From Pelovirga terrestris (GTDB taxonomy: Bacteria > Desulfobacterota > Desulfuromonadia > Desulfuromonadales > Geopsychrobacteraceae): a stretch of 64,000 nucleotides of DNA. A program made the translations under genes and the position numbers. Positions within the stretch are counted from its first letter, which is position 1, and every line of letters starts with the position of its first letter. Of the stretch, positions 27,563 to 40,235 are shown in pieces. The notes beneath the pieces were generated by a model. It was not told the origin of the DNA. It worked only from the letters and a program-made list of their open reading frames with translations, and searched no databases. The DNA lies in assembly GCF_014773365.1 (NCBI RefSeq), contig NZ_JACWUN010000016.1, positions 20,343 through 84,342 of the forward strand, read 5' to 3'.

Positions 27563-27714
27563 GCCCTTTTCAAATCCAGCTACTTCCATTAGAATTTCGA
27601 GTCCAGCACAATTCATCGCCAAACAACCGATGAATTATCTGCCGACGATCAGAGGTCGCGGCAGCAACATAACCAAGAACAGTGACCACATCCTGACTGA
27701 AAGGTTGATCCATC

Positions 27715-30363
27715 ATGCTCACCGGAAACGCCATCCGCGCCCGTTTTCTCAAATTTTTTGCCGATCGTGATCACACCATTGTCACGTCGTCGTCGCTGGT
27801 TCCCCACAACGATCCAACCCTGTTGTTTACCAATGCCGGCATGAACCAGTTCAAAGACTGCTTTTTAGGTGATGAAAAACGTGCATACGTGCGCGCCGCC
27901 TCATCGCAAAAATGTGTGCGCGCCGGAGGCAAACACAACGATCTGGAAAATGTCGGCCGCACCGCCCGCCATCACACCTTTTTTGAAATGCTCGGCAACT
28001 TTTCCTTTGGTGACTACTTCAAAAAAGAAGCGATTGCTTATGCCTGGGACTTTCTTACCAGGGATATGGGCCTCGATAAGGAGCGTCTCTATGTCTCGGT
28101 CTACACCGATGACGATGAGGCCGCGGACATCTGGCATCACCAGGAAGGAGTGCCGCGCGAACGGATTTTTCGTTTTGAGGAAGACAACTTCTGGGCGATG
28201 GGAGATACCGGACCCTGTGGTCCCTGTTCGGAAATCTTCTATGACAATGGCCCTGAGGTTGGCTGCGACAGCCCCGACTGTACAGTGGGCTGTGACTGTG
28301 ACCGCTATATGGAAATCTGGAACAATGTCTTCATGCAGTTTGATCGCAAGGCGGACGGCACCCTGGTGCCGCTACCGAAACCGGCCGTCGATACCGGCAT
28401 GGGGCTGGAACGGATTACTACTGTCATGCAGGGGGTTCAGTCCAACTATGACACCGATCTGTTGCGTAACATCATTGCTTTTATTGAGCAGTTGTGTGGC
28501 AAAAGCTACGGCGAAGATAATGAGAATGATGTTTCCATGCGCGTCATTGCCGATCACAGTCGCGCCGCCGCCTATCTGATTGCCGATGGCGTGCTCCCCT
28601 CGAATGAAGGGCGCGGCTATGTGCTGCGCCGGATCATGCGCCGCGCTATGCGCCATGCCAAGATGCTTGGTCTCGATGATCCGGTACTCCATAAAACGGC
28701 AGTTTTTGTCCTCACTTCAATGGCCGAAGCCTACCCGGAAGAGGCCGCGCGCAAAGATTTTGTCGCCCGTGTTGTCCTCAATGAAGAAGAACGCTTCATC
28801 CAGACCCTGGGCAACGGACTGCGAATACTGCAGGAGGAGGTTGCCCGCCTGGCGGGTAGCCCCGGCAAAACGATTCCAGGTGAAACGGTTTTCAAATTGT
28901 ACGATACCTACGGATTTCCGCTTGATCTGACCGCCGACATCGTCGAAAAAGACGGGTACAGCATCGACGAGCCCGGCTTCGAGGCATGCATGAAGGAGCA
29001 GCGTAACAAGGCCCGCGAACACTGGAAGGGTTCAGGTGAAGAAGCCGTTGCCGCTATCTATAAACGCCTGGTCGATCAGGGGGTAAAAACCACCTTCAGC
29101 GGCTATCTCAAGCTCGAAGACCAGGGCAACGTCCTGGCCCTGATTCGCGCCGGCGAACCGGTCACCGAGGCCACGCATGGTGATATTGTCGAGGTGATTA
29201 CCGCAACCACCCCCTGCTATGGCGAATCGGGTGGACAGACCGGTGATACCGGCGAAATCACTGCAGAGAGCGTCCAGCTGCGGATTCTCGACACCAAAAA
29301 ACCTCTTGATCACCTGCATGTCCATCTGTGTGAAGTGGTCACGGGTTCGATTCATACCGGCGACCTGGTCACCTTAAAGGTTGATGGCGATCAGCGCCAG
29401 CGGACGGTGATCAACCACACGGCGACCCACCTGCTGCAGGCAGCCTTACAGCGCATCCTTGGTGATCATGTCAAACAAGCCGGTTCGCTGGTAACACCAG
29501 AGCGCCTGCGTTTCGATTTTACCCATTTTTCTCCCGTTACGACCGCTGAACTGCTGCAGATCGAGGAAGAGGTCAACCGTCAGATCCGAACCAACGCCGC
29601 AGTACAGAGTCGCGAAATGGCGGCAGAAGCTGCCCAGGCGTCAGGTGCCACCGCGCTGTTTGGTGAAAAATATGGTGATGTCGTGCGGGTCATCAGTGTC
29701 GGTGATTACAGCATGGAGCTCTGCGGCGGCACCCATGCCAAGGCGGCCGGTGATCTTGGTCTGTTCCGGATCTTAAGTGAAACCGGGATCGCTGCCGGAG
29801 TGCGGCGCATTGAAGCGGTCACCGGGGAAGCAGCCCTGGCGTTAAGCCAGCAACAGCAACAGACCCTGCAGCGCCTGGCCGATCTGGTTAAAAGTGACCC
29901 ACAGAAACTCGAGCAGCGGATTCAGAAAATCCTTGAACAACAGAAGAATCTGGAACGTGAGCTTGAACAGATTCAGGCTAAAATCAATGTCCAGCGCAGC
30001 GGCGAGTTGATTGATCAGGTGCAGCAGGTTGGCAATGTTTCCCTGCTGGCGGTCAAGGTTGCCGGGGTCGACGGCAAGAGTCTGCGCGAATTTTCCGATT
30101 CCCTGCGCGACAAGCTTGGTTCCGGGGTTTTGGTCCTGGCTACCGAAGCTGACGGCAAGGTGGCCCTGCTGGTCGCCGTCACCAAGGACCTGACCACCCA
30201 GGTGAAGGCCGGCGAGCTGATCAAACCCCTGGCGGCAATCGTCGGTGGACGCGGCGGCGGACGCCCCGAATTGGCCCAGGCCGGCGGCCCCTTGACGGAC
30301 AAGCTGGATGAACTGATTGCAGCGGCACCGCAGCAACTGAAATCGTTACTGGAAAGCGCCTGA
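27715..30363 (+). CDS. alaS: Alanine--tRNA ligase
   Basis: Charges tRNA-Ala and edits mischarged serine and glycine. 882 residues in the standard order: catalytic class II domain ([41 protein letters not shown]), tRNA-recognition helices, editing domain with zinc site residues HTATHLL and CGGTHA, and C-terminal DHH-like oligomerisation domain ending in [16 protein letters not shown] 152-bp gap precedes it, in which I saw no clear element. The downstream two-component gene starts two bases after the stop. Confidence 0.97.
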   Translation: MLTGNAIRARFLKFFADRDHTIVTSSSLVPHNDPTLLFTNAGMNQFKDCFLGDEKRAYVRAASSQKCVRAGGKHNDLENVGRTARHHTFFEMLGNFSFGDYFKKEAIAYAWDFLTRDMGLDKERLYVSVYTDDDEAADIWHHQEGVPRERIFRFEEDNFWAMGDTGPCGPCSEIFYDNGPEVGCDSPDCTVGCDCDRYMEIWNNVFMQFDRKADGTLVPLPKPAVDTGMGLERITTVMQGVQSNYDTDLLRNIIAFIEQLCGKSYGEDNENDVSMRVIADHSRAAAYLIADGVLPSNEGRGYVLRRIMRRAMRHAKMLGLDDPVLHKTAVFVLTSMAEAYPEEAARKDFVARVVLNEEERFIQTLGNGLRILQEEVARLAGSPGKTIPGETVFKLYDTYGFPLDLTADIVEKDGYSIDEPGFEACMKEQRNKAREHWKGSGEEAVAAIYKRLVDQGVKTTFSGYLKLEDQGNVLALIRAGEPVTEATHGDIVEVITATTPCYGESGGQTGDTGEITAESVQLRILDTKKPLDHLHVHLCEVVTGSIHTGDLVTLKVDGDQRQRTVINHTATHLLQAALQRILGDHVKQAGSLVTPERLRFDFTHFSPVTTAELLQIEEEVNRQIRTNAAVQSREMAAEAAQASGATALFGEKYGDVVRVISVGDYSMELCGGTHAKAAGDLGLFRILSETGIAAGVRRIEAVTGEAALALSQQQQQTLQRLADLVKSDPQKLEQRIQKILEQQKNLERELEQIQAKINVQRSGELIDQVQQVGNVSLLAVKVAGVDGKSLREFSDSLRDKLGSGVLVLATEADGKVALLVAVTKDLTTQVKAGELIKPLAAIVGGRGGGRPELAQAGGPLTDKLDELIAAAPQQLKSLLESA

Positions 30364-30364
30364 T

Positions 30365-31480
30365 ATGCCTGCAGGCGGCAACGGCCATTCGCCCAAAAAA
30401 CTGCTGATTGTTGATGACGAACCGCTGATCCGCGATCTTTGCGCCGGCGTTTTTGATACCTACAAGGTGCTGCAGGCGGAAGACGGTTTCGACGCGTTGA
30501 GGTTTCTCAGCCACGAAGATGTCGACATCGTGCTGACTGACGTCAATATGCCCAACATTGACGGCCTGGAGTTTCTGCGGATCATCCGCCAGGAACAGCC
30601 TGATCTTCCCGTCATTCTGATGACCGGCTATTCCGATAAAGAACTGATCCTTGATGCCCTTAAAGCTGGAGCAGATGATTTCATCACCAAACCGATCAGC
30701 GTCCTGCAATTAAGCACAACCGTGGAAAAAGTTCTCGAGCGTCATGCCCTGCGCGGCGAACTTGCTGATTTGCGCCATATTGACCGCTTGAAAAACGATT
30801 TTTTGGGATTGATCTCCCACAAACTTAAAACCCCCACCGCCGCCATCTCCCTGTTTATCCAGAATCTTGCCGAAGGGGTAGAGAGTCCGACGGATGAAAA
30901 CTTTCTTCAGATTTTAACCATGGTCCAGGCGGAAACCACCTATCTGGAAAAACTGATTCAGGATCTGCTCTATTTCAGCGAGGCCACCCTGCACAAAGAT
31001 GAGATGACTCTGGAACTAACCGATCTCGGCCAGGTTGCCAGACAGGTCATTGAGGAGCTTCAACCCACGGCCCAAGGCAAAGCCCAACAGATAAACGCCC
31101 GGATTCCGAGCCCCATGTCAGAGCGCTTGTTATTGTTGCAGCCGCAAAAAATACATTTTGCGGTCCGCGCCCTGCTCGACAACGCGATCAAATTTACCCC
31201 ACGACAAGGAATTATTGAGGTACGTGGTGTCCAACAGGGGGATCGGGTCAGACTCACCATCCAGGACAGCGGCATGGGGATTCCCGAACCGGAACTGGCT
31301 AAAATCTTCAATAAGTTTTATCAGTTTGATCCCCATAGCACCGGGCAGGTGCGCGGTTTCGGCTTAGGCCTCTACTATGCCCGTGACTTTATTCGCGCCA
31401 TGGGCGGGCAGCTGCAAATCGACAGCCAACCCGAGATCGGGACAACAGCGACCATTGAGTTTCCTCTGCCGGGAAAATGA
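30365..31480 (+). CDS. Response-regulator receiver / histidine kinase hybrid
   Basis: 371-residue cytoplasmic signalling protein with unusual order: an N-terminal receiver domain (KKLLIVDDEPLIRDL, phospho-acceptor D59 in DIVLTDVNMPN, K109 in FITKP), a short linker, then a HisKA domain with H152 in GLISHKLKTPTAAI and a HATPase domain (NAIKFTPRQG, DSGMGIPEPELAKIFNKFYQ, GFGLGLYYARDF). No membrane segments, sensor domain or output domain, so it probably relays phosphate from another kinase. Tightly follows alaS; the function of that pairing is unknown. Confidence 0.88.
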   Translation: MPAGGNGHSPKKLLIVDDEPLIRDLCAGVFDTYKVLQAEDGFDALRFLSHEDVDIVLTDVNMPNIDGLEFLRIIRQEQPDLPVILMTGYSDKELILDALKAGADDFITKPISVLQLSTTVEKVLERHALRGELADLRHIDRLKNDFLGLISHKLKTPTAAISLFIQNLAEGVESPTDENFLQILTMVQAETTYLEKLIQDLLYFSEATLHKDEMTLELTDLGQVARQVIEELQPTAQGKAQQINARIPSPMSERLLLLQPQKIHFAVRALLDNAIKFTPRQGIIEVRGVQQGDRVRLTIQDSGMGIPEPELAKIFNKFYQFDPHSTGQVRGFGLGLYYARDFIRAMGGQLQIDSQPEIGTTATIEFPLPGK

Positions 31481-31683
31481 CCAAAAGAAAACCAGTCTAA
31501 CCTTACTGCAACAGTGGCAATAATCGTATTTCAGCAGCCTGCCAAAATCCCTATTAAAGCCCTGTGTTCAGGCGACATTGCCCTTTTTAATTGGAGCGTT
31601 TCTGTGTTATGGTGCATCTTTTGTTTGTCACCGTAATCGCCTGTTTTCTACTGTCATTCTGACTCGTTTTGATGGAGCAATTC

Positions 31684-32214
31684 ATGTTTAAAGGCACAAC
31701 CATCTGTTCTGTTCGCTACAACCATCAGGTTGCCCTGGGAGGCGACGGGCAGGTCAGCCTCGGTAATACGGTGATGAAACACGGCGCCCGTAAAATCAGA
31801 CGTCTTTATGAAGACAAGGTGTTGGCAGGCTTTGCCGGCAGCACCGCCGATGCCTTTACCCTGTTTGAAAAATTTGAGGCCAAGCTGCAGGAATTTCGCG
31901 GCAACCTGCCCCGCGCCGCCGTTGCCCTGGCCAAGGACTGGCGCACCGACCGTATTCTCCGCCGACTGGAAGCCTTGCTGATTGTCGCTGACAAGGATGT
32001 CACCCTGATCATCTCCGGCGCCGGTGATGTCATTGAACCTGATGACGGAGTCGCCGCTATCGGTTCCGGTGGCAGCTTTGCCCTCGCTGCGGCGCGTGGG
32101 ATGATCGCCCATTCTACTCTTGATGCCGCAAAAATTACCGAAGAAGCACTCAAAATCGCCGCTGATATCTGCATTTATACTAACGACCGGATTGCAATCG
32201 AGGTACTTTCTTGA
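31684..32214 (+). CDS. hslV: ATP-dependent protease proteolytic subunit HslV
   Basis: N-terminal-threonine peptidase of the HslUV (ClpQY) heat-shock protease. 176 residues from ATG 31684; the TT of [10 protein letters not shown] supplies the catalytic threonine after removal of a short propeptide, as in Geobacter-type HslV, and [22 protein letters not shown] follows. An ATG 9 bases upstream (31675) is possible. The 200-bp spacer upstream holds no obvious sigma-32 promoter. The stop overlaps the hslU start. Confidence 0.95.
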   Translation: MFKGTTICSVRYNHQVALGGDGQVSLGNTVMKHGARKIRRLYEDKVLAGFAGSTADAFTLFEKFEAKLQEFRGNLPRAAVALAKDWRTDRILRRLEALLIVADKDVTLIISGAGDVIEPDDGVAAIGSGGSFALAAARGMIAHSTLDAAKITEEALKIAADICIYTNDRIAIEVLS

Positions 32215-33539
32215 ACAACTTTACCCCCCGCGAAATTGTCTCTGAACTGGATCGCTACATCATCGGCCAGAAGGACGCCAAGCGAGCCGTCGCTGTGGCC
32301 TTACGCAACCGCTGGCGCCGTCAACAGGTGCCCGCCGAACTGCGCGATGAGATTGCGCCGAAAAATATCATTATGATCGGACCGACCGGCGTCGGCAAAA
32401 CTGAAATCGCCCGACGCCTGGCCAAACTCGCTCAGGCTCCATTCATCAAGGTGGAAGCCAGTAAATTTACCGAGGTTGGTTATGTCGGTCGTGATGTCGA
32501 AAGCATGGTGCGTGATCTGCTCGAACTGGCCATTAATATGGTCAAGGCAGAAGAAACGGCAAAAATGCAGATCAAGGCCGAGGCCAATGCCGAAGAACGG
32601 CTGCTGGACCTGCTGCTGCCGGGAGAGGCTGACCGTTCGCCCGACAAGGAAGAGCAACGCCAGGGCACCCGGGACCGACTGCGCAAACTGCTGCGCCTGG
32701 GGGAACTGGATGAGCGTTTTGTTGAACTGGATGTTGAAGTCAGCAACATGCCTGCCATGGGAGTCTTCACGCCCCAGGGAAATGAAGAGCTGGGACTCAA
32801 CATCAAGGAGATGTTCGGCAACCTCTTCCCGAAAAGTGCCAAGCGCAAACGGGTCAAGGTCAGCGAAGCCCGCGAGATCCTCACCACAAGTGAAGCGGAA
32901 AAACTGGTCGACATGGAAAACGTTACGGCTCTGGCCAAAGAGCGGGCCGAGCAGAGCGGGATTATCTTTATTGACGAAATCGACAAAATTGCCAGCCGCG
33001 AGGGAGTACACGGGCCGGAAGTATCCCGCGAGGGGGTTCAGCGTGACATCCTGCCGATTGTCGAAGGCAGCACGGTCAATACCAAGCACGGTTCCATCAA
33101 AACCGATCACATTCTGTTTATTGCTGCTGGTGCCTTCCACATGGCAAAACCCTCGGATCTGATTCCTGAACTTCAGGGACGGTTCCCGATCCGGGTCGAA
33201 CTCGACAGCCTTGACGAGGACGACTTTTACCGGATCTTAACTGAGCCCAAAAATGCCCTGATCCGCCAGTACCGTGAGTTGATGAAGACCGAATCGATCG
33301 ACTTGCACTTTGACGATGCCGCTATCCGCGAAATAGCTAAAATCGCCAAAACGGTCAATGACCACACAGAAAATATCGGCGCCCGGCGCCTCCACACGAT
33401 TATGGAAAAACTGCTGGAAGACCTCTCCTTCAACGCACCCGAGCGTTCCGGCGACAAGGTGATGATCGGCGCGGAGCAGGTACAGGAACGCCTGGCAAAA
33501 ATCAGCCAGGATGAAGACTTGTCTCGTTATATCTTGTAA
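32211..33539 (+). CDS. hslU: ATP-dependent protease ATPase subunit HslU
   Basis: AAA+ unfoldase partner of HslV. 442 residues: [21 protein letters not shown], Walker A GPTGVGKT (57-64), [14 protein letters not shown], the intermediate I-domain, Walker [12 protein letters not shown], sensor regions and the conserved C-terminal DEDLSRYIL tail that inserts into HslV. The start is TTG at 32211, overlapping the hslV TGA stop (TTGA), with GAGG seven bases upstream. hslVU precedes argB by 12 bases, suggesting a shared transcript. Confidence 0.97.
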   Translation: MNNFTPREIVSELDRYIIGQKDAKRAVAVALRNRWRRQQVPAELRDEIAPKNIIMIGPTGVGKTEIARRLAKLAQAPFIKVEASKFTEVGYVGRDVESMVRDLLELAINMVKAEETAKMQIKAEANAEERLLDLLLPGEADRSPDKEEQRQGTRDRLRKLLRLGELDERFVELDVEVSNMPAMGVFTPQGNEELGLNIKEMFGNLFPKSAKRKRVKVSEAREILTTSEAEKLVDMENVTALAKERAEQSGIIFIDEIDKIASREGVHGPEVSREGVQRDILPIVEGSTVNTKHGSIKTDHILFIAAGAFHMAKPSDLIPELQGRFPIRVELDSLDEDDFYRILTEPKNALIRQYRELMKTESIDLHFDDAAIREIAKIAKTVNDHTENIGARRLHTIMEKLLEDLSFNAPERSGDKVMIGAEQVQERLAKISQDEDLSRYIL

Positions 33540-34438
<899 letters not shown>

Positions 34439-34439
<1 letters not shown>

Positions 34440-35653
34440 TGACGTCAACCCAACAATGGATTGATCAGGGGCTGACCACTGTTGCCGGGACGTACGGGCG
34501 CTACCCACTGGTGGCAGTGCGGGGCGAAGGCTGCCGGTTGATCGACAACGATGGCAAGCAGTACCTCGACTTTCTCGCCGGTGTTGCCGTTAATAACCTC
34601 GGCCATTGTCATCCGGCGGTGGTCGCCGCCATTCGTGAACAGGCCGGCACCCTGATACACTGCTCCAACTTTTATCACATCCCGACCCAGATCGAACTGT
34701 CACGTCTGCTGTGCGAGAGTTCCTTCGGCAACCGCGTCTTTTTCTGTAATTCCGGCGCTGAAGCCAACGAGGCCGCACTTAAGCTGGCACGCAAATGGAG
34801 CGGTGACAAGTTCGGTCCCCAGCGCCACGAAATTATCTCTGCTACCGCCTCTTTTCATGGGCGGACCCTGGCAACCGTCAGCGCTACCGGTCAGGAAAAA
34901 GTCCAGGCAGGTTTTGCCCCGCTGCTCCCCGGCTTCAAACACGTTGCCTTTGGAGACATTGAGGCCCTGCGCCAGGCGGTTGGGCCAAACACCTGCGCTG
35001 TCATGCTCGAGCCAATCCAGGGCGAAGGGGGCATTCGTATTCCACCACCCGGCTACCTCAAAGCGGTTCGCGAACTCTGTAACGACCACCAGCTGTTGTT
35101 GATACTCGACGAAATCCAGACCGGTCTGGGACGTACCGGCACCCTGTTTGCCTATCAGCAGGAAGACATCGAGCCCGACGTGATGACCCTGGCCAAGGCT
35201 CTTGGCGGCGGGGTTCCGATTGGCGCCATGGTTGCTCGTGATCCCTATTCCGACGTCCTCGGATCGGGCACCCACGGCTCAACCTTCGGCGGCAATCCCC
35301 TGGCCACCGCTGCGGCTATTGCAGCGTTTAATGAGCTGAACAACCCGGAATTGCTGCATCAGTGTCGCGCAACCGGGACCTTTTTCATGGCTCAACTCGA
35401 ACAACTCAAAGGACGTCACCCGCTTATCCTGGGCGTTCGCGGTCGCGGGCTGATGATCGGAGTCGAACTGGGCTGCGAAGGGGCTCCGATTGTCAACAAG
35501 GCCCTGGAGCGCGGTCTTTTGATCAACTGTACCGCCGGCAATGTGTTACGTTTTGTCCCACCGCTGATTGTCAGCCATGCCGAGATCAGTCAACTGATCG
35601 ACATTCTGGATTCTATTTTCAGTGAACATAATGCAGGAGTAACAACCGCATGA
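34439..35653 (+). CDS. argD: Acetylornithine aminotransferase
   Basis: PLP-dependent class III aminotransferase forming N-acetylornithine; such enzymes may also serve N-succinyl-DAP transamination, though this organism has DapL. 404 residues with YLDFLAGVAVNNLGH, FFCNSGAEANEAALKLAR, EPIQGEGG, DEIQTGLGRTG and the PLP lysine in TLAKALGGGVPIGA. Overlaps argB by one base and argF by four (ATGA). Confidence 0.95.
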
Positions 35654-36561
35654 AAAAAGATTTTCTCTCCCTCTCCGACTGGTCATTAGCCGACCTTGAG
35701 GGCATATTTGCCCTGACCCGTGAGCTGAAAACCAAACAGCAGCAGCGTATACCTCATCGCCTGCTGGAGGGGAAAACCCTGGCGATGATCTTCGAAAAAA
35801 GTTCCACCCGTACCCGGGTCTCCTTCGAGGCCGGTATGTTTCAACTGGGTGGTCATGCCCTGTTTCTCCATTCCGGCAATACCCAGATGGGGCGCGGCGA
35901 ACCGATCCGCGACAGTGCCAAGGTGATGGCGCGCTACTGCGACGGCGTGATGATCCGCACTTTTGCCCATTCCATTGTTGAAGAATTTGCTGCCCATAGC
36001 AGTGTGCCGATCATTAATGGTCTGACCGACCTGAACCACCCCTGTCAATTGATGGCCGATCTCTTTACCGTCAGCGAACATCGCCCCAATTACCGCCAAC
36101 TGGTTTATTGCTGGATCGGCGATGGCAATAATATGGCTAACAGCTGGATCAATGCTGCCTCAGTGTTCGGCTTTGAACTGCGGATTGCCACCCCGCCCGG
36201 TTATGGACCTGATCCCGGGATTGTCGACCAGGCTCTTAAGGCCGGGGCGCGACTGATCCTGACCAACGATCCTCGCGAAGCGGCAGCCGGCGCTGACATT
36301 CTCAACACCGATGTCTGGGCCAGCATGGGGCAGGAGGAGGAACAACAGATCCGCGCCAAAGCGTTTGCCGACTTCCAGATCAACAGCGAGTTGCTGAGCA
36401 GCGCAAACCAGGATGCTCTGGTGATGCATTGCCTGCCTGCTCACCGCGACGAAGAAATCACCAACGAAGTGATGGAAGGGCCTCAATCGATCATCTTTGA
36501 CGAGGCGGAAAACCGTCTCCACGTACAGAAGGCCATCATGGCCACCTTGATGGCGGATTAA
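35650..36561 (+). CDS. argF: Ornithine carbamoyltransferase
   Basis: Forms citrulline from ornithine and carbamoyl phosphate. 303 residues with the carbamoyl-phosphate loop KSSTRTRVSFE, the HPCQ motif in LNHPCQLMADL, the ornithine-binding DVWASMG, and MHCLPAHRDEE. Length and motifs are those of catabolically unspecialised anabolic OTCases. ATGA overlap with argD indicates an argBDF translational unit. Confidence 0.97.
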   Translation: MKKDFLSLSDWSLADLEGIFALTRELKTKQQQRIPHRLLEGKTLAMIFEKSSTRTRVSFEAGMFQLGGHALFLHSGNTQMGRGEPIRDSAKVMARYCDGVMIRTFAHSIVEEFAAHSSVPIINGLTDLNHPCQLMADLFTVSEHRPNYRQLVYCWIGDGNNMANSWINAASVFGFELRIATPPGYGPDPGIVDQALKAGARLILTNDPREAAAGADILNTDVWASMGQEEEQQIRAKAFADFQINSELLSSANQDALVMHCLPAHRDEEITNEVMEGPQSIIFDEAENRLHVQKAIMATLMAD

Positions 36562-36565
36562 CATC

Positions 36566-37303
36566 ATGAAATTAACCTGTCCCCACTGTGAATACAGCCG
36601 CTCCATCGATCCCGAACAAATCCCACCGGGAACGGTCAGAGTCAAATGTCCCTTGTGTACCAAAGCCTTTGATCTGCCGCAGCCACAGGATCAGCAGGAG
36701 AAAAACGCACCTGTCAGCGACAGCGAACCGGTCGGTGCTGCCGAGCAACCGCAAACGCCACGGCAACAGACCACAGATCCCTCGCCGGTGACTCCACCGC
36801 AGCCACCGGAAGAGATCCAGACCGAGACCCCACCGCGGCCGCCCATGCCCGGGGTATACTCTAATCCGATGGATGCGGTGCCCAAAGCGACCTTCTGGAT
36901 GCGTGCCGTGGCCACCCTGGTAGATGCTGCCATTGTTTTCGGCCTACAGATGATCCTTGGCGGACTGCTGGCCCTCGCCGGCACCGTGACCGTGGTTGGC
37001 AATGATGGCGGCGCCGGCGAAACCGCTTTTATCGTCCACTTTTTCAGTTACCTGATCAGCTTTACCTATTACATCTTTTTCACCGGCTATTGCGGGCAGA
37101 CCCCCGGCAAGATGGTCCTGCGTATCAAGGTAGTTCGTCAGGACGGCTCCCCGATCAGCTATGGACGTGCGGCTTTTCGTGAAGTCCCGGCGAAGTTTCT
37201 TTCCGGCATTATTTTCGGCGTCGGCTATCTGATGGTAATTTTTGACGACCAGAAACGCGCCCTGCATGATCGCATGTCCGACACCTACGTTATCAAATTA
37301 TAG
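36566..37303 (+). CDS. Zinc-ribbon / RDD-domain membrane protein
   Basis: 245 residues. The N-terminus is an MJ0042-type zinc ribbon (CPHC near residue 5 and CPLC near 30). A proline/threonine-rich linker (~45-95) leads to an RDD domain with membrane segments (~112-135, ~150-170, ~190-215) containing R-x-x-A-x-x-V-D-A in [14 protein letters not shown] and [13 protein letters not shown] proteins are poorly understood; some are ion exchangers. It lies five bases after argF and before argG, so it travels with the arginine genes without an evident link to the pathway. Confidence 0.78.
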   Translation: MKLTCPHCEYSRSIDPEQIPPGTVRVKCPLCTKAFDLPQPQDQQEKNAPVSDSEPVGAAEQPQTPRQQTTDPSPVTPPQPPEEIQTETPPRPPMPGVYSNPMDAVPKATFWMRAVATLVDAAIVFGLQMILGGLLALAGTVTVVGNDGGAGETAFIVHFFSYLISFTYYIFFTGYCGQTPGKMVLRIKVVRQDGSPISYGRAAFREVPAKFLSGIIFGVGYLMVIFDDQKRALHDRMSDTYVIKL

Positions 37304-37346
37304 CGGTGGAACCTTCCACCCTTTTTCACGCACAGGAGTATCTACA

Positions 37347-38567
37347 ATGAGCAAAAAAGGACAGGTTAAAAAAGCGGTTCTGGCTTATTCGGGGGGCCTT
37401 GACACCTCCATCATTCTCAAGTGGCTGGTAGAGGAATACGGCTGCGAAGTCGTTGCCTATTGCGCCGATCTTGGTCAGGGGGAAGAGCTTGATCATGTCC
37501 CGGAGAAAGCCAAAAAAACCGGCGCATCTTCCTGCCATATCGTCGATTTGAAAGAAGAGTTTGCCCGCGATTTTGTTTTCCCCATGTTCCGTGCCAACGC
37601 CATCTACGAGGGCCGTTACTTCCTCGGGACCTCAATTGCCCGCCCGCTGATTTCCAAGGCGCAGATGGAGATTGCTGCCAAAGAAGGAGCCGACGCTGTT
37701 TCCCATGGTGCCACCGGCAAGGGCAATGACCAGGTGCGTTTTGAAATTTCCTATTATCACTTTGATCCGGCGATCAAGGTCATCGCTCCCTGGCGTGAAT
37801 GGGATATGAAGAGCCGTACCGCACTGGAAGCATACGCCAAAAAACACGGCATCGAAGTGCCGACCAGCAAAAAGTTCCCCTGGAGTTCCGACCGCAACTT
37901 GCTTCACATCTCCTTTGAAGGGGATATCCTGGAGAACCCCTGGGCCGAAGCTCCGGAGGAGATGTACGTGCTGACCGTACGCCCGGAAGATGCACCCGAT
38001 CAGCCGGAATTTGTCGACATCGAGTTTGAAAAAGGGGATGCTGTCGCGGTTAATGGTGAGCGCCTCTCACCGGCCAAGCTGATGGCCAAACTCAATGAAC
38101 TGGGCGGCAAGCACGGCATCGGCCGCGTCGATCTGATGGAAAATCGCTATGTCGGCATGAAGAGCCGCGGCGTCTATGAAACCCCCGGCGGTACCATCCT
38201 CGAAGAGGCCCACCGGGCGGTGGAGTCGATCACCATGGACCGCGAAGTCATGCACCTGCGCGACTCCCTGGTACCGCGCTATGCCGCCATGATCTACAAC
38301 GGCTACTGGTTCGCTCCTGAGCGTCTGGCCCTGCAGGCCCTGATCGATAATACCCAGCAGACCGTCAACGGCAAGGCGCGGATCAAGCTCTACAAAGGAC
38401 ACTGCCGTGTTGTCGGCCGCGATTCAGCCACTGACAGTCTGTTCAATGTCGACTTTGCTACCTTTGAGGCCGATGAGGTCTACAACCAGGCCGATGCAGA
38501 AGGCTTCATCAAACTCAATGCCTTGCGTTTGCGCATTGCCGCCATTCAGCGGTCAGCTAAAAAATAA
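37347..38567 (+). CDS. argG: Argininosuccinate synthase
   Basis: Condenses citrulline and aspartate using ATP. 406 residues from ATG 37347 (AGGAG upstream), with the PP-loop [39 protein letters not shown] and [15 protein letters not shown] longer in-frame opening from 37242 runs back through the RDD gene and lacks a ribosome site. A large hairpin separates it from argH. Confidence 0.97.
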   Translation: MSKKGQVKKAVLAYSGGLDTSIILKWLVEEYGCEVVAYCADLGQGEELDHVPEKAKKTGASSCHIVDLKEEFARDFVFPMFRANAIYEGRYFLGTSIARPLISKAQMEIAAKEGADAVSHGATGKGNDQVRFEISYYHFDPAIKVIAPWREWDMKSRTALEAYAKKHGIEVPTSKKFPWSSDRNLLHISFEGDILENPWAEAPEEMYVLTVRPEDAPDQPEFVDIEFEKGDAVAVNGERLSPAKLMAKLNELGGKHGIGRVDLMENRYVGMKSRGVYETPGGTILEEAHRAVESITMDREVMHLRDSLVPRYAAMIYNGYWFAPERLALQALIDNTQQTVNGKARIKLYKGHCRVVGRDSATDSLFNVDFATFEADEVYNQADAEGFIKLNALRLRIAAIQRSAKK

Positions 38568-38578
38568 TAAGTCACGTT

Positions 38579-38651
38579 GCCACCAAGGCACCAAGGACTC
38601 CAAGAAAACCAAATGGGATTGCCCCCTTGGTGCGCTTGGTGCCTTGGTGGC
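38579..38651. repeat. 17-bp perfect inverted repeat between argG and argH
   Basis: GCCACCAAGGCACCAAG (38579-38595) is the exact reverse complement of CTTGGTGCCTTGGTGGC (38635-38651); extra CCAAG/CTTGG pairs occur in the 39-base loop. The 'caccaagg' unit is itself reiterated. No T-run directly follows. It may protect or attenuate the argG-argH mRNA, or be a dispersed palindromic repeat. Confidence 0.85.
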
Positions 38652-38682
38652 TGAGTTTTTGTCCAGCAAGAAAGAGTGAAAA

Positions 38683-40059
38683 ATGAGCAGCAAACTATGG
38701 GGTGGTCGTTTCACCCAACCGACGGATAAATTCGTGGAAGAATTTACGGCATCGATTGAATTCGATCAGCGTCTGTATCGCTACGATATTCAGGGTTCAA
38801 AGGCCCACGCCGAGATGCTCGGCCGCCAGGAGATTATTGCTGTCGATGAAGCGCAGCAGATCATCGCCGGCCTTGACGCGATCCTTGCCGAGATTGAGGC
38901 CGGCAAGATGGAATTTTCCGTTGCCCTCGAAGACATCCACATGAACATCGAGGCGCGGTTGATCGAACGGATTGGTCCGGTCGGTGGCAAACTACACACC
39001 GGTCGCAGCCGCAACGACCAGGTGGCGCTCGATATCCGCCTCTATCTGCGGGATGAAATTGACACGATTCTGGTCTATCTGGGCAAACTTGAGCAATCGC
39101 TGATCCACCAGGCGCAGAACCATCTGGATGTCATCATGCCCGGCTATACCCATCTGCAAACCGCCCAGCCGGTACTCTACAGCCATCACCTGCTCGCCTA
39201 TCGTGAGATGATCGCCCGTGATACCAGCCGCCTGCAGGATCTGCGCAAGCGCTTTAATGTTCTACCCCTGGGCGCGGGTGCTTTGGCCGGCACCACCTTC
39301 CCTATCGACCGTGAGTGGGTGGCACAGCAGCTGGACTTTGACGGGGTAACGCGCAACAGCCTCGACAGCGTATCTGATCGCGACTTTGCCATCGAGTTCT
39401 GTGCTGTTGCCGGAATCCTGATGATGCACCTGTCGCGGCTATCGGAAGAACTGATCCTCTGGTCGAGCGCCGATTTCAACTTTATTGAACTGTCGGATGC
39501 TTTTTGTACCGGCAGTTCGATCATGCCACAAAAGAAAAATCCAGATGTACCGGAACTGGTGCGCGGCAAAACCGGCCGGGTTTACGGCAACCTGATCGCC
39601 CTCTTGACCCTGATGAAATCCCTGCCGCTGGCCTATAACAAGGATATGCAGGAAGACAAGGAACCCCTGTTCGATACCATCGACACGGTCAAAGGAAGTT
39701 TGAAGGTATTTGCTGACATGATCGCCCAGATGCGGGTCAAAGGCGACAATATGCGCATTGCGGCAGCGCGGGGATTTTCTACCGCAACCGATGTTGCTGA
39801 TTACTGTGTGCGCAAAGGGATGCCCTTCCGTCAAGCCCACGAAGTGGTGGGCAAGACGGTGCGCTATTGCGTGGAGACCGGCAAGGATATCCCTGAGTTG
39901 ACCCTGGAAGAATTTCGCAGTTTTTCTGATGTGATCGACCAGGATATTTATGATTTTGTCACGTTAGAAGCCTCGGTCAACGCCCGCAAGGCCATCGGCG
40001 GCACCGCCCGCACGGCGGTGGAGCGGGAACTGGCACGACTGAACAACGAGGCTGTCTGA
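38683..40059 (+). CDS. argH: Argininosuccinate lyase
   Basis: Last arginine step, splitting argininosuccinate to arginine and fumarate. 458 residues with [31 protein letters not shown], the TAQP-containing [13 protein letters not shown] and the fumarase-superfamily signature [12 protein letters not shown]. It overlaps the following small lipoprotein gene by one base. Confidence 0.97.
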   Translation: MSSKLWGGRFTQPTDKFVEEFTASIEFDQRLYRYDIQGSKAHAEMLGRQEIIAVDEAQQIIAGLDAILAEIEAGKMEFSVALEDIHMNIEARLIERIGPVGGKLHTGRSRNDQVALDIRLYLRDEIDTILVYLGKLEQSLIHQAQNHLDVIMPGYTHLQTAQPVLYSHHLLAYREMIARDTSRLQDLRKRFNVLPLGAGALAGTTFPIDREWVAQQLDFDGVTRNSLDSVSDRDFAIEFCAVAGILMMHLSRLSEELILWSSADFNFIELSDAFCTGSSIMPQKKNPDVPELVRGKTGRVYGNLIALLTLMKSLPLAYNKDMQEDKEPLFDTIDTVKGSLKVFADMIAQMRVKGDNMRIAAARGFSTATDVADYCVRKGMPFRQAHEVVGKTVRYCVETGKDIPELTLEEFRSFSDVIDQDIYDFVTLEASVNARKAIGGTARTAVERELARLNNEAV

Positions 40060-40217
40060 TGCGCATTCAATCCATCCTGATTCTGATCATCACGGCTCTG
40101 CTCCTGTCAGCCTGCGGCAAAAAAGGGCCGGTTCGCCCAATCACCAACATCGCGGTTGAACAGCCGGCTGCGATCCCTGGGGCAGCAACAAACGAGTCGG
40201 AAGAAAAGCCTAACTAA
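40059..40217 (+). CDS. Small LptM-like lipoprotein
   Basis: 52 residues, too short for usual ORF cut-offs. A basic start and hydrophobic stretch (ILILIITALL) lead to the lipobox LSAC at 16-19, followed by GKKGPVRP, the pattern of YifL/LptM-like lipoproteins commonly found next to lysA/dap genes. Its ATG overlaps the argH stop (TGATG). Likely lipidated in the envelope; in E. coli LptM aids LptD maturation, but that role is not shown here. Confidence 0.75.
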   Translation: MRIQSILILIITALLLSACGKKGPVRPITNIAVEQPAAIPGAATNESEEKPN

Positions 40218-40235
40218 TTGTTTTTTAGGTTTTTT
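40204..40235 (+). terminator. AU-rich hairpin after the lipoprotein gene
   Basis: AAAAGCCTAA (40204-40213) can pair with TTAGGTTTTT (40225-40234), with one G-U pair, and merges into a T-rich tract. The gene's stop codon is in the loop. It would separate the arg block from the dap genes. Confidence 0.4.

Noticed and set aside
31481..31683. Sigma-32 promoter before hslV
   Set aside because: No CTTGAA / CCCCAT pair with suitable spacing was found in the 200-bp spacer.
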